Positions 18,117-26,756 of a stretch of 64,000 nucleotides of DNA are shown here, piece by piece. The stretch is from assembly GCA_016703965.1 (NCBI GenBank), contig JADJBB010000021.1, forward strand, positions 124,001-188,000, in the 5' to 3' direction. How positions within the stretch are numbered: the first letter of the stretch is position 1; the number at the start of each line of letters is the position of its first letter. The notes below the pieces were generated by a model. That model did no database searches. It saw nothing but the letters and a program-made list of their open reading frames with translations, and was not told where the DNA came from. The position numbers and the translations under genes are program-made. The DNA comes from Acidobacteriota bacterium. GTDB taxonomy: Bacteria > Acidobacteriota > Blastocatellia > Pyrinomonadales > Pyrinomonadaceae.

Positions 18117-19859
18117 ATGTATCGGCATTTTTATTTAATTTTATTATTAATTTTGGCTGCTTGCGGCACGGATCTCTGTGCCCAGGACGCGTCGCCAACG
18201 CCGACACCCACTCCGGTCGTAAATGATGTACAAACGACGACTCCGGATGAGATAAAAGGCGTTCCCTCGATCGCGCCGGACTACAGGTCCGACAAGCGTT
18301 CGCAGCCTGATCTGGGGCGTGTAGGCGTCGACATGCTCCGGCAGAGAGCCCTTTCGCTCAGGGAGGCGGTCGAGCTTGCGCTGGAAAACAACAAAGATAT
18401 TGAGGTTTCACGCAAGGGTGTTTCGATAGCCGAATTTGACCTCGCCGCCGCGCGGGGATTCTACCAGCCGCGATTGTCAGGCACGGCTTATTATGATCGT
18501 TCTACAACGGCAAACGTAAGTATTTTCAGCAATAATCAGAAAAATACGGTCGGTTCACTCGTCGGTAATGCACAACTTCAGGCATTTGCTCCAAAATACG
18601 GAACTGTCTTTACTGGCGGCTTCAATAACTCGCGGGTCTCGACCGATAACCCTATCTCGATCCTGAGTCCGCAATATAATACCGGCCTAAGCTTTTCCGT
18701 GAACCAGCCGCTGTTTCGCGGGCGCAAATTTGATCAGACCAGGCGAACGATCGAGATCGCAAAGCGTAATATTTCGCTGACCGATACGCAATTCCAGCAG
18801 CGTTCTATCGAGATCGTCTCCGGCGTCGAAAAATCTTATTGGGATCTGACATACGGCCTGAGAAATCTGCAGGTTCAACGAGAAGCCCTTCGCGATGCCA
18901 AATCTCAGCTCGAACACAACCGTCGCTTGGTCAACGAAGGCCAGCTCGCCCCCATCGATATTGTGGCGGCTGAAACCCAGGTGGCGAATTTCGAGCAAGC
19001 TGTTTATGACGCTTTAAATCTCGTAAATATCGCGGAAAATTCTCTTAAGAATCTGGTGTCGCCGAACCGAAACGGAGATATCTGGAACGAAGCTCTCACG
19101 CCGACAGAATCGGTTGAGCGTGACATACCGCGAGTAACGGTTACCGAGGCAATGGATCTCGCTCTGGTCAATCGAGCTGAGCTCGAGATAAATACGACTC
19201 AAAAAGAGATCAATTCTCTCGATCAAAAGCTCTATAAGGAACAGACCAAGCCGCAGGTTGACTTTTTTGCTAGCTACAATACATCGGGCATAGGCGGCAG
19301 CCAGAATCCTAACTTCAGCCCGACGTTCCCGACGCCGTGCTCGACCAACCCGACCTCGCCGGCGTGCATTCAGCAGCAGGCGAACCTTGCTCTGTTGACC
19401 GGAAATCCGTTCGCGGGCCTTTTTGCCAACCGTTATCCTGTGCTGCGATTCGGCATTAATTTTAATTTGCCGCTCTTCGGCGATAAAACGGCCGAGGCTC
19501 AACTCGGCAGAGCAAAAGTCGAGGCCGAACGCCTTGAAACCCAACGCGAACAGCTCGAGCAGGCGATCCAGGTTGACGTACGAAATGCCCTGCAGGCGAT
19601 CCGAACAGGGGAAGCTCGATTACGGTTCGCGGCTGTTGCTCGAGAAAATTCGGTAAAACAGTACGAATCCGAGCAAAGAAAGCTAGATGAGGGACAATCC
19701 GATATATACAAGGTTCTTGAACGCCAAACCGCTCTAACCGTCGCCCGAAGTAATGAACTGCGAGCTCGAACAGAGCTCAATAAAGCGATCGCTGACCTCG
19801 AACGAGCTACCGGAAATTCTCTGAAGGCAAAGAACATCGTTCCAAGACTAAAAAAATAG
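18117..19859 (+). CDS. TolC-family outer-membrane efflux channel
   Basis: A 580-residue outer-membrane factor completing the tripartite pump. I place the start at the ATG at 18117, giving the signal MYRHFYLILLLILAACGTD; either a lipobox (LAAC) or cleavage after LCAQ is possible. A Pro/Thr-rich stretch (PTPTPTP) precedes the mature part. Two repeats of the TolC fold can be followed: SLREAVELALENNKDIEVSR in the first and VTEAMDLALVNRAELEINTT in the second. Long helices contain RRLVNEGQLAPIDIVAAETQ and QRKLDEGQSDIYKVLERQTA. The start lies 16 bases after the pump gene. Confidence 0.92.
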   Translation: MYRHFYLILLLILAACGTDLCAQDASPTPTPTPVVNDVQTTTPDEIKGVPSIAPDYRSDKRSQPDLGRVGVDMLRQRALSLREAVELALENNKDIEVSRKGVSIAEFDLAAARGFYQPRLSGTAYYDRSTTANVSIFSNNQKNTVGSLVGNAQLQAFAPKYGTVFTGGFNNSRVSTDNPISILSPQYNTGLSFSVNQPLFRGRKFDQTRRTIEIAKRNISLTDTQFQQRSIEIVSGVEKSYWDLTYGLRNLQVQREALRDAKSQLEHNRRLVNEGQLAPIDIVAAETQVANFEQAVYDALNLVNIAENSLKNLVSPNRNGDIWNEALTPTESVERDIPRVTVTEAMDLALVNRAELEINTTQKEINSLDQKLYKEQTKPQVDFFASYNTSGIGGSQNPNFSPTFPTPCSTNPTSPACIQQQANLALLTGNPFAGLFANRYPVLRFGINFNLPLFGDKTAEAQLGRAKVEAERLETQREQLEQAIQVDVRNALQAIRTGEARLRFAAVARENSVKQYESEQRKLDEGQSDIYKVLERQTALTVARSNELRARTELNKAIADLERATGNSLKAKNIVPRLKK

Positions 19860-20845
19860 TGAAAGCAGTTTTTATAAAAAGCTTCGGGCCCGATCTGGAT
19901 GTTTCGGTGAGCGAAGTTGCAGAACCAGCTCATCTGCAGGACGAACAGGTCTTAGTTCGGGTTAAATCGGCGGGTTTAAATCGCGCTGATCTGATCCAGG
20001 CTCGCGGCCACTATCCGCCGCCGCCGGGTTACTCGCCGAACATCCCGGGACTGGAATTCGCCGGAGAGATCGCGGCAGTTGGCGAAGCGGTCGAGGATTG
20101 GAAGATCGGCGAACGCGTCTTCGGTATCACCGCCGGTGAGGCTCAGGCTGAATTTCTCTTGACCGATGGATCTCTGATCGCAAGGATCCCTGATAATCTA
20201 AGTTTCAACGAAGCAGCGGCAATACCCGAAGCGTTCATTACCGCGCACGACGCACTTGTAACCCAATGTGGAATGGCAGCTGGTGACGAGGTTTTGATCC
20301 ACGCTGTCGGCTCCGGAGTCGGCCTTGCCGGGATGCAAATCGCGAAGGCGAATGGCTGTTTCGTAATTGGAACATCGCGAACACCGGATAAGATCGAACA
20401 GTGCAAGAACCTTGGGTTGGACGTCGGGCTAACAGTCGGCGATCCGCCTTTTTTTTCAGAAGAGGTCTTGTCTGCCAGCGCAGGTAAAGGCGCCGATATC
20501 ATCCTCGATCTTGTCGGAGCCGCCTATTTTCAGGAGAATATTCAGAGTCTTGCTCTGCGAGGGCGTTTGATCCTGGTTGGTCTTACTTCCGGAGCCCAGG
20601 CGGAATTTGATCTCTCGAAGGTTCTGCAGAAACGGGCGCAGATAATCGGAACAGTCCTCCGGGCACGATCGAAGAAAGAGAAAGCGGCCGCAACAAGCAG
20701 TTTCGTCCGCGACATTATCCCGCACCTGATTTCAGGCGCTATCCGACCCAATCTCGACCACGTTTTCGCCGCTGGCGAAGTGGTCAATGCCTACAAATAT
20801 CTGGGGTCAAATAAGACTTTTGGAAAGGTAGTGCTGGAGTTTTAG
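19859..20845 (+). CDS. NAD(P)H:quinone oxidoreductase, zeta-crystallin/PIG3-like
   Basis: A 328-residue medium-chain dehydrogenase/reductase without the zinc ligands. NRADLIQARGHYPPPPGYSP followed by IPGLEFAGEIAAVGEAVEDW is characteristic of the PIG3/TP53I3 type of quinone reductase. The Rossmann nucleotide site is IHAVGSGVGLAGMQIAKANG, and KGADIILDLVGAAYFQENIQ follows. It reduces quinones or enals with NADPH in the cytoplasm. Its GTG shares one base with the TolC stop (TAGTG), so it is probably the last gene of the efflux operon, which hints that pump substrates include redox-active compounds. Confidence 0.9.
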   Translation: MKAVFIKSFGPDLDVSVSEVAEPAHLQDEQVLVRVKSAGLNRADLIQARGHYPPPPGYSPNIPGLEFAGEIAAVGEAVEDWKIGERVFGITAGEAQAEFLLTDGSLIARIPDNLSFNEAAAIPEAFITAHDALVTQCGMAAGDEVLIHAVGSGVGLAGMQIAKANGCFVIGTSRTPDKIEQCKNLGLDVGLTVGDPPFFSEEVLSASAGKGADIILDLVGAAYFQENIQSLALRGRLILVGLTSGAQAEFDLSKVLQKRAQIIGTVLRARSKKEKAAATSSFVRDIIPHLISGAIRPNLDHVFAAGEVVNAYKYLGSNKTFGKVVLEF

Positions 20846-21141
20846 CTTTTCAATCTCGATGCCGCATCGTCGGTAATGATACACAGTCCGGGAATATCGT
20901 AGGCATCTAATTCCGATAGTAGATCTGCGGCCTGCTTATACGTCAAAGCGCCTGCCTGCCGCTGGTTAAATGAAACGACGGACCACATTGGTTTTTCCAG
21001 CTCGCTTTCGATCGCGCTCGGCAGTACGTCATCAAATATTGGCTCGCTGATCGAACGCATCTCAAAAACATTATTTCGTTTTGCAGGGTCAGGTTTCCTA
21101 TTTCGATGCAGGATGCCCGACCTCATTTCCTGGATTTTCAT
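20842..21141 (-). CDS. Hypothetical protein, 99 aa
   Basis: A 99-residue protein without signal peptide or membrane helix. The C-terminal half (SFNQRQAGALTYKQAADLLS, ELDAYDIPGLCIITDDAASR) looks like a small folded alpha/beta unit; the N-terminal half is charged and less ordered in appearance. It overlaps the 3' end of the quinone reductase gene by a few bases. I do not recognise a family. That it is real rests on the lack of a better frame in this stretch and on a reasonable composition. Confidence 0.5.
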   Translation of the reverse strand: MKIQEMRSGILHRNRKPDPAKRNNVFEMRSISEPIFDDVLPSAIESELEKPMWSVVSFNQRQAGALTYKQAADLLSELDAYDIPGLCIITDDAASRLKS

Positions 21142-21263
21142 ACACTTACAAGAGCGTCCATAAACTTAGCATAGCATCTGAACCTCTGTAAACACTTTTT
21201 TTGAATGATTTGAATAGACGTACCCGCAAATCATTCGGGAAGTTGATAAAATAGAGAGGTTCT

Positions 21264-22334
21264 ATGCTTTATCGCGAGTCGATCTTTATTACAGGTTTCC
21301 CCGGCTTCATAGCCGGACGACTACTCGAACTCTTAATTAAGCCCGAGACCCAATTTTTTGTTCTGGTTCAGCCGCATTTTGTTCATAAGGCAATTTCGGA
21401 ACTCGAAGCCATCGCAGAGATCCACCAGATACCACTTGAGAGCTTTGTCATTGTCGAAGGCGATATCACGCTGCCTAATCTTGGCATCACGAACGACGAT
21501 CTCCAGACGATCCAGTACGAAACGACCGACGTTTTCCACCTGGCTGCGGCGTATGACCTGGGCGTTTCGAAAGATGTTGCGTTCAAGGTCAACCTCGAGG
21601 GCACAAGGCACGTAAACGATCTCGTCTGCTCCGTCAAGAATCTTCGCCGTTACAACTACGTTTCGACGTGTTATGTAGCCGGAAACCGCAACGGCGTCAT
21701 CCTCGAGACTGATCTTGAACACAAGGCCGGCTTTCGTAATTTTTACGAGGAAACCAAATATCTGGCTGAGATCGAGGTCGATAAGTTGAAAAGTCATCTG
21801 CCCGTAACGATCTTTCGGCCGTCGGTGGTCGTCGGTGATTCAATGACCGGAGAAACAGTAAAATATGACGGCATTTACTATCTGATAAATTACTTGCGAA
21901 AAATGCCTTCGATCCTTCGACTGGTCAATATCGGCAATCCATCGGTACGGCTCAACCTTGTGCCGGTCGATTTCGTGGTCGAGAGCATTGCCGCTCTATC
22001 GCGTGACCTAAAAACGATCGGAAAAACGGTCGCGATAGCCGATCCGGCACCGCTGACGACTACCGAGATATTTGATGTAATCGCCAAGGATCTCAGCGGC
22101 AGGCGTTCGGAGTTTCAGTTGCCGATGCGTATCGCCGAATGGTTTCTTCACACCGGCATTTCCCCGGCCGTCACCGGGTTACCACACAACGCCGTCCCGT
22201 ACTTTTTTCTTTCGCAGACCTACGATACGGGCCTCTCGAGCGAACTTCTAAGTTCACACGGCATTACATGTCCGGGCTTTGCAAGCTATGTCGGCAACCT
22301 CATAGATTTCGTAGAAGAAAACCCGAAATTATAG
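21264..22334 (+). CDS. Extended SDR, fatty acyl/thioester reductase-like (NAD-binding 4)
   Basis: A 356-residue NAD(P)-dependent oxidoreductase of the extended SDR group. The dinucleotide site is FITGFPGFIAGRLLELL (TGxxGFxA), the strand DVFHLAAAYDLGV follows, and the catalytic Tyr/Lys pair is in YEETKYLAEIEV with YNYVSTCYVAGNRNG just before. FRPSVVVGDSMTGETVKYDG is typical of the male-sterility/acyl-CoA reductase and carboxylic acid reductase R-domain branch. The substrate may be an acyl thioester or a sterol/terpenoid alcohol. It stands alone, with an A/T-rich upstream region. Confidence 0.85.
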   Translation: MLYRESIFITGFPGFIAGRLLELLIKPETQFFVLVQPHFVHKAISELEAIAEIHQIPLESFVIVEGDITLPNLGITNDDLQTIQYETTDVFHLAAAYDLGVSKDVAFKVNLEGTRHVNDLVCSVKNLRRYNYVSTCYVAGNRNGVILETDLEHKAGFRNFYEETKYLAEIEVDKLKSHLPVTIFRPSVVVGDSMTGETVKYDGIYYLINYLRKMPSILRLVNIGNPSVRLNLVPVDFVVESIAALSRDLKTIGKTVAIADPAPLTTTEIFDVIAKDLSGRRSEFQLPMRIAEWFLHTGISPAVTGLPHNAVPYFFLSQTYDTGLSSELLSSHGITCPGFASYVGNLIDFVEENPKL

Positions 22335-22386
22335 TCCCATCGGTGGATATACAAAGATTCAACTGTTCCCGGCATCATACCTTGTG

Positions 22387-23508
22387 ATGAGATCATTTTT
22401 ACTTGCCAAAAGGTCGGCGCTGGCTGTTGTGACGATCTTTGTTTGTTCAGCATTTATCAACGCTCAAAGCGGCCGCGTTCAGCCGACGCCAACTCCTACA
22501 CCCGTTGATGAAACGTTAAAGGTCGTCACTGAAGAGATAAAGCTGAACGTCCTTGCTTTTGATCAGAATGGCGAGTTCTTTCGCGATGTCACGACGAAAG
22601 ACCTGGTGATCACCGAAAACAATATCATCCACGTGCCTGAGAGCGTTCGTCGTATTCCGGCAAACGTCCTGATCGTAATGGATACGGGCGGTGAACTTCG
22701 CAGCATCAAGTCGCTGGATACGACGCGAAAGGTCGCCCTTGGCGTTATAAATTCGCTCCGTGCCGGTGATGCTGTTTCAATACTCCAATACAGTGATAAG
22801 GCTGAGATCGTTTCGGAATGGTCAGAGAATAGAGCGGAAATAGCTGATGCGATAAAACGAACCAAATTTGGCCGTCGCTCTGTTTTTGTTGACGCTTTGA
22901 AACTAGCTACGGAATACCTATTAAAAACTCCGAACGACAACCGGCATCTGGTTCTGATCACGGACGGCACTGACAGCCTTGGGCGTTCCTCTGAAAAGTT
23001 CGATGCTTTTCAGAGCTTGCTTGGAACAGATATCAGCGTGCATGTACTTAGTTACACGTCAATGGAGGCGGCCGATATCGAGCCGCGGACCAAGGGCATT
23101 TCGAATTCGCCGCCGCCCAAAGCGATGCCGGACGAGATACAAGCTACGCTGCCAAACGGCGTCAAAGACAAAGGCGTCAAGGTCGGCCCAACTATCAATT
23201 TAGACCGTACGCTGATCAACAAAATGAAAGCCCGGAAGGCCGATCTAAAAACCAGCGAGGAGCAGCTCGCAAAGCTGGCTGAGGATACGAATGGCGAGTT
23301 CATTTCACCCGCCGGAGTTGATGAAATGAAGGAAAAGGCATCGCTCGTAGCCCGGATGATCGACGCGTCATACGTCGTCACGTATACGCCCAAATTCCCG
23401 GTCACCGAAAGCCGCGGCGTTGCCGAGCGCGTGATCGACGTCACCTCGAAACGTGCCGGCCTGGTCGTTCAGGCGAGGCGCCGGCTCGTGATCGAACGAG
23501 CGAAGTGA
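22387..23508 (+). CDS. Secreted VWFA-like protein (Acidobacteria type)
   Basis: A 373-residue exported protein with signal MRSFLLAKRSALAVVTIFVC and a short PTPTPTP stretch. The VWFA-type fold starts near residue 95: PANVLIVMDTGGELRSIKSL, then DAVSILQYSDKAEIVSEW and HLVLITDGTDSLGRSSEKF. The MIDAS DxSxS motif is degenerate here (DTGGE), so classic metal-dependent adhesion is doubtful. The N-terminal EEIKLNVLAFDQNGEFFRDV followed by LVITENN matches the VWFA-related domain common in Acidobacteriota. The partner is unknown. I use the ATG at 22387, one codon after a GTG. Confidence 0.85.
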   Translation: MRSFLLAKRSALAVVTIFVCSAFINAQSGRVQPTPTPTPVDETLKVVTEEIKLNVLAFDQNGEFFRDVTTKDLVITENNIIHVPESVRRIPANVLIVMDTGGELRSIKSLDTTRKVALGVINSLRAGDAVSILQYSDKAEIVSEWSENRAEIADAIKRTKFGRRSVFVDALKLATEYLLKTPNDNRHLVLITDGTDSLGRSSEKFDAFQSLLGTDISVHVLSYTSMEAADIEPRTKGISNSPPPKAMPDEIQATLPNGVKDKGVKVGPTINLDRTLINKMKARKADLKTSEEQLAKLAEDTNGEFISPAGVDEMKEKASLVARMIDASYVVTYTPKFPVTESRGVAERVIDVTSKRAGLVVQARRRLVIERAK

Positions 23509-24051
23509 GTTTTTGGGGGAAACTATTTTGGTTTAATTTTCTGTTCCGTAAGTTCACCGCATAAACGCCCAATTCAGGGTGGTTTCAAAAGTGTGAATCG
23601 TTTCACACTTTCCGTTTCGGCTGATACGGATCTATGTAAGTTGCTCTGCTGATTGGAGTTCCTTGGTAAAGTTGTTTTGGGCCCTGTCGGGCACTTTTTC
23701 GCCGATAGGTAAAGTGCATCGCCGCGATTGGTAGAGGTTTTTGGCTGATTGGTCAAACGTTTTTCGGACGGTTTTTTCTTTACCAAAATTCCACCGGAGC
23801 ACGCACCGGAAGAATACATAAGATCCGCTCGAAGGATGAGCGATCCGCCCTGCCAAAAATTCAGTTGTACAAAACAAAAATTGGTTTTTACTCGTAGGAG
23901 TTTTCATGATGCTCGGCTTTGAGGATCCGTGCTTGCTGACGCGCGGGCTTTCGCTCCGGAGCCGTCGCTATCGGTAGTGAATGAATAGTTTGTAACCGTC
24001 GCGGCCGCTGCTTCGTCATTGGTTTCGACGGGTATCAAAACTCGATCTCGA
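23509..24051. other. Long intergenic region before the ECF sigma gene
   Basis: About 540 bases without a convincing gene. It holds a perfect 10-base-arm palindrome at 23588-23611 and, near its end, a 23-codon frame (23906-23977) preceded by AGGAG. The minus-strand frame at 23632-23907 has no ribosome site and an odd composition. A long leader or an unrecognised small RNA is possible. Confidence 0.5.
23588..23611. repeat. Perfect palindrome in intergenic region
   Basis: The arms AAAGTGTGAA and TTCACACTTT are perfectly complementary around a central TCGT. It lies 80 bases after the VWFA-like gene and 440 bases before the sigma factor. There is no T-run on either side, so it looks more like an operator or a recombination/structure site than a terminator. 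Confidence 0.7.
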
Positions 24052-24699
24052 ATGAGCAGTTACCAAACGGCATTGCAGAAAGAGAACTTTATTCATCGGG
24101 CTGACGATATGAGCACCGATGCGCATGTGTGCGTCGAGCGGACGGATAATCAACTGGTCGATCTGGTTCTCGCGGGTGATGCGTTTGCTTTCGAGGAAAT
24201 ATTTGACCGTCACAAACGGCTCGTCGCGATCATCGCCAGCCGCTATTTCAAACGGCCGGAAGAGGTCGAGGAGATCGTCCAGATCGCCTTTGCCAAGGCC
24301 TTTACAGAACTAAAGAACTTCCAGGGTAAATATGATCGTTCGCTCTCAAGCTGGCTGGTCCGCATCACGACAAACACAAGTTTTGACGTCCTTCGCAGCC
24401 AAAGGCGAAAACCCGAACGCCTGAACTGCGAACTTTCCGAAGCCGAGGCCGATGCATTGCTGCAGCTCACCGCTGACACATCGCTCACCGCCGAAAAGAC
24501 CTTACTCGATCGCGACCTTGCCGAGAAGCTGCTCGCAATGATCCCAGATGAAGACAGAATGCTGCTGCAGATGCTGTATTCGGACGAGATGTCGACGGTC
24601 GATATCGCGGAGATCTTTGGCTGGTCGCGGTCAAATGTAAAGATCAAAGCATGGCGTGCCCGGGCGGCTGTGAGAAAGGTTTTGAAAAGGTTTTTGTAA
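24052..24699 (+). CDS. ECF-type RNA polymerase sigma factor
   Basis: A 215-residue sigma-70 family regulator. Region 2 spans about residues 40-110: DLVLAGDAFAFEEIFDRHKR, FKRPEEVEEIVQIAFAKAFT and LSSWLVRITTNTSFDVLRSQ. Region 4 near the C-terminus, LLQMLYSDEMSTVDIAEIFG followed by WSRSNVKIKAWRARAAVRKV, is the helix-turn-helix for the -35 element. The start is uncertain: ATG at 24052 is used, ATG at 24109 also gives a full sigma factor. It is followed by a single-TM protein and a secreted protein, an arrangement like sigma, anti-sigma and periplasmic sensor. Confidence 0.92.
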   Translation: MSSYQTALQKENFIHRADDMSTDAHVCVERTDNQLVDLVLAGDAFAFEEIFDRHKRLVAIIASRYFKRPEEVEEIVQIAFAKAFTELKNFQGKYDRSLSSWLVRITTNTSFDVLRSQRRKPERLNCELSEAEADALLQLTADTSLTAEKTLLDRDLAEKLLAMIPDEDRMLLQMLYSDEMSTVDIAEIFGWSRSNVKIKAWRARAAVRKVLKRFL

Positions 24700-24737
24700 C
24701 CGCGGCCCCTTAGATATCGTCGTGTTTAGTGAGAGAA

Positions 24738-25439
24738 ATGAAAAAAGGATATGACAATCAAAAGCTCGACCAGATAGGCAAACGCCTGTTCGATACCGAG
24801 CCGCTCGCGGCGACCGTGATAGATGATATTGTCGCAAAGCCCGACCTCTTTTCCCTCGTCAGAGAGCGTATCGCAGCAGATCAGGCCGCGTCGATCGCTG
24901 AGCTTCGCAAAACATCACCGGTTCGCCGTTACGTCATAGCATATTCGGGAATGGCGTTAACCGTTCTCGCTGCCGCCGGAGCAATTTATCTTTATACACC
25001 TAGCAAATATATACCCAGTAAACCAGAGACAACCACGATCAAGGCACCGGTTCAAGTAGTAAATAGTAAGGTTCCGGATATTGCCGATCCGGAGGTCGTA
25101 CGGTCCGAGGTTCCTCCTCAGCCGATCACTGGAAAACTTTCGGCGGACCGTACGACCAAAGACGAACCGAAGGCCGAAAAGGCAATCTTACTGCGTACCG
25201 AGCCTGTCAGCAGGCCGCGGCGCATTGCGGAACCGGACACGCGTTTTCTACCGGTTTCATACACCGGTGACCCGGACGAAATGTCCGGCGGCGGCCAGGT
25301 GGTCAGAGTTGAAATGAAACGTTCATCGCTTTTTGCACTCGGTGTCAACATTCCGCTCGAGAATGACGACACGGTCATAAAAGCCGATCTACTGATCGGC
25401 CGCGACGGCGTCACACGCGCCATCCGCATGATCGATTAG
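24738..25439 (+). CDS. Single-TM protein, candidate anti-sigma factor
   Basis: A 233-residue protein encoded 38 bases after the ECF sigma gene, with GAGAG before the ATG. The N-terminal cytoplasmic part (about 60 residues) is charged and includes VAKPDLFSLVRERIAADQAA, then YVIAYSGMALTVLAAAGAIY forms one membrane helix, leaving a periplasmic tail. The C-terminal block VVRVEMKRSSLFALGVNIPL is conserved-looking and also seen after sigma factors in related bacteria, from memory. There is no zinc HxxxCxxC motif, so the anti-sigma role rests on position and topology only. Confidence 0.65.
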   Translation: MKKGYDNQKLDQIGKRLFDTEPLAATVIDDIVAKPDLFSLVRERIAADQAASIAELRKTSPVRRYVIAYSGMALTVLAAAGAIYLYTPSKYIPSKPETTTIKAPVQVVNSKVPDIADPEVVRSEVPPQPITGKLSADRTTKDEPKAEKAILLRTEPVSRPRRIAEPDTRFLPVSYTGDPDEMSGGGQVVRVEMKRSSLFALGVNIPLENDDTVIKADLLIGRDGVTRAIRMID

Positions 25440-25466
25440 ATCTGTTTGTATCATTAGGAGAGAAAA

Positions 25467-26513
25467 ATGAAGATTTTTGTTAGTACACTAATTATCGTGT
25501 CGGCCGCCGGTGCAGCTATGGCTCAGGAACCGGCAGCAAAGGCTCCGGTCGAGGCCACGAAGGCATACGCTGAAGCAGCTCAGGTATATAACCTGCAGGC
25601 AAAGGTCGTCGCTGAACTCGCCTCGGCTCAGGGATTCGGCATACAGAAGAATTCACCGCTGCAAGCGGATGAAGTAAATGAAAGCGTGCAGACACTCGCC
25701 GATGGCAACCGCATAGTCCGCAGCTCGACCTCGAAGTTCTGGCGCAACAGCGAGGGCCGCATACGCCGGGAGGGCAAATCGGCTTTCGGCAACGTTTTTG
25801 GAACTACGTTCTCGTTCGGTGACGGAGTTTCGATCTCAAATCCTGTTCAGGGACAAAAATACGTCCTCGATTCGGATCTGAAAACGGCTCGCGTTATCGA
25901 AATGCCGGCTGGCCAGAAATCGATCACGATCGCCGGTTCCAAACTAGGCGAAGCCGAGATGGCCGAAGTCCGGAAGGCTAAAGTGCTCGCCACGACCGCC
26001 ACCAAGCTTAATGGTGAGCTCAAAGTCGGTGTTCCGCTGAGCATTCAGACCGTTCCGGCGATCGCGGCTCAGGGGATCAGCGTCCAGGGTGAACCGCTCG
26101 TGCTTTCAAAGGCAGGTGGGCCAAAGTATGAAACCCGAACGGAAGAACTCGGCACCCGTGATTTCGAAGGCGTATCTGCCGAAGGAACACGCCGCACGAC
26201 GACCATTCCCGCAGGTGCGATCGGCAACGAGCGTCCGATCGAGATCGTTTACGAGCGTTGGTACTCAAAGGAGATCGGAATGGTCGTTTACTCGAAAAAT
26301 ACCGATCCGCGTTCCGGCGAGCAGACCTATAAGCTGACGAACATCGTCCGCAGCGAACCCGATCCGTCTCTGTTTGCGGTTCCGACCGAATACAAGAAGG
26401 TTTCTGAGAATGGAACTGTCTATCGCGTAACAAGCCCTGCAGCAGCCGGGAAAGCCCCAACCGCTCCAAAAACCGTCATGGTCTCATCCCCGGCCAAAGC
26501 CGGCAAGCCATAG
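25467..26513 (+). CDS. Secreted protein of the sigma-factor unit
   Basis: A 348-residue exported protein with AGGAGAG before its ATG and signal MKIFVSTLIIVSAAGAAMAQ. The mature part is mostly beta-rich. EIVYERWYSKEIGMVVYSKN followed by DPRSGEQTYKLTNIVRSEPD resembles the C-terminal half of LolA/RseB-like proteins found beside sigma genes in Acidobacteriota. A role as the periplasmic arm of the sigma/anti-sigma switch, comparable to RseB, is inference. Two terminators follow. Confidence 0.7.
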   Translation: MKIFVSTLIIVSAAGAAMAQEPAAKAPVEATKAYAEAAQVYNLQAKVVAELASAQGFGIQKNSPLQADEVNESVQTLADGNRIVRSSTSKFWRNSEGRIRREGKSAFGNVFGTTFSFGDGVSISNPVQGQKYVLDSDLKTARVIEMPAGQKSITIAGSKLGEAEMAEVRKAKVLATTATKLNGELKVGVPLSIQTVPAIAAQGISVQGEPLVLSKAGGPKYETRTEELGTRDFEGVSAEGTRRTTTIPAGAIGNERPIEIVYERWYSKEIGMVVYSKNTDPRSGEQTYKLTNIVRSEPDPSLFAVPTEYKKVSENGTVYRVTSPAAAGKAPTAPKTVMVSSPAKAGKP

Positions 26514-26539
26514 ACTTTCCCTGCAGAGTCTAGCTCCTC

Positions 26540-26568
26540 AAGGCGGACCGCGTGTCCGCCTTTTTTTT
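26540..26568 (+). terminator. Rho-independent terminator after the sigma unit
   Basis: AAGGCGGAC and GTCCGCCTT form a nine-base stem with a five-base loop (CGCGT), followed by a run of T. It lies 27 bases after the stop of the secreted-protein gene. Confidence 0.9.
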
Positions 26569-26647
26569 CTCGCCTGTCGCCAAGACACGAGGCTTGAGTC
26601 AGTGCGTGAGTGGCTCCAAAAGGTTCCCACAAGTCGATCAACTCTTT

Positions 26648-26677
26648 CCGGGCGGACCGATGTCCGCCCGGCTTTTT
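26648..26677 (+). terminator. Second Rho-independent terminator
   Basis: CCGGGCGGAC and GTCCGCCCGG form a ten-base stem around CGAT, followed by C and six T. It shares its core stem with the terminator 100 bases upstream. It could be a back-up, or end a short transcript starting between the two. Confidence 0.88.
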
Positions 26678-26710
26678 TGTAACAGCACAAGAGCCCAGAC
26701 TCATCCGCAC

Positions 26711-26741
26711 TTGACAACGGCTGGAATTAGAATTATTCTAA
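26711..26741 (+). promoter_or_regulatory. perR promoter overlapping a perfect PerR box
   Basis: TTGACA at 26711-26716 is a consensus -35 element; 17 bases later, TATTCT at 26734-26739 fits a -10. Overlapping the -10, TTAGAATTATTCTAA at 26727-26741 is a perfect 7-1-7 inverted repeat close to the Bacillus PerR box TTATAATNATTATAA. The Fur/PerR gene starts 16 bases downstream, so direct autorepression is the likely mechanism. Confidence 0.8.
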
Positions 26742-26756
26742 CTACAAGTGGTGATC

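Noticed and set aside
19014..19544. 176-codon minus-strand frame
   Set aside because: Shadow of the TolC-like gene with Arg/Leu-rich composition.
22387..23508. Integrin-like metal-dependent adhesion protein
   Set aside because: The MIDAS motif is degenerate (DTGGE), so only a VWFA-like fold is claimed.
23632..23907. 91-codon minus-strand frame in the long intergenic region
   Set aside because: No ribosome site, atypical composition and no recognisable motif.
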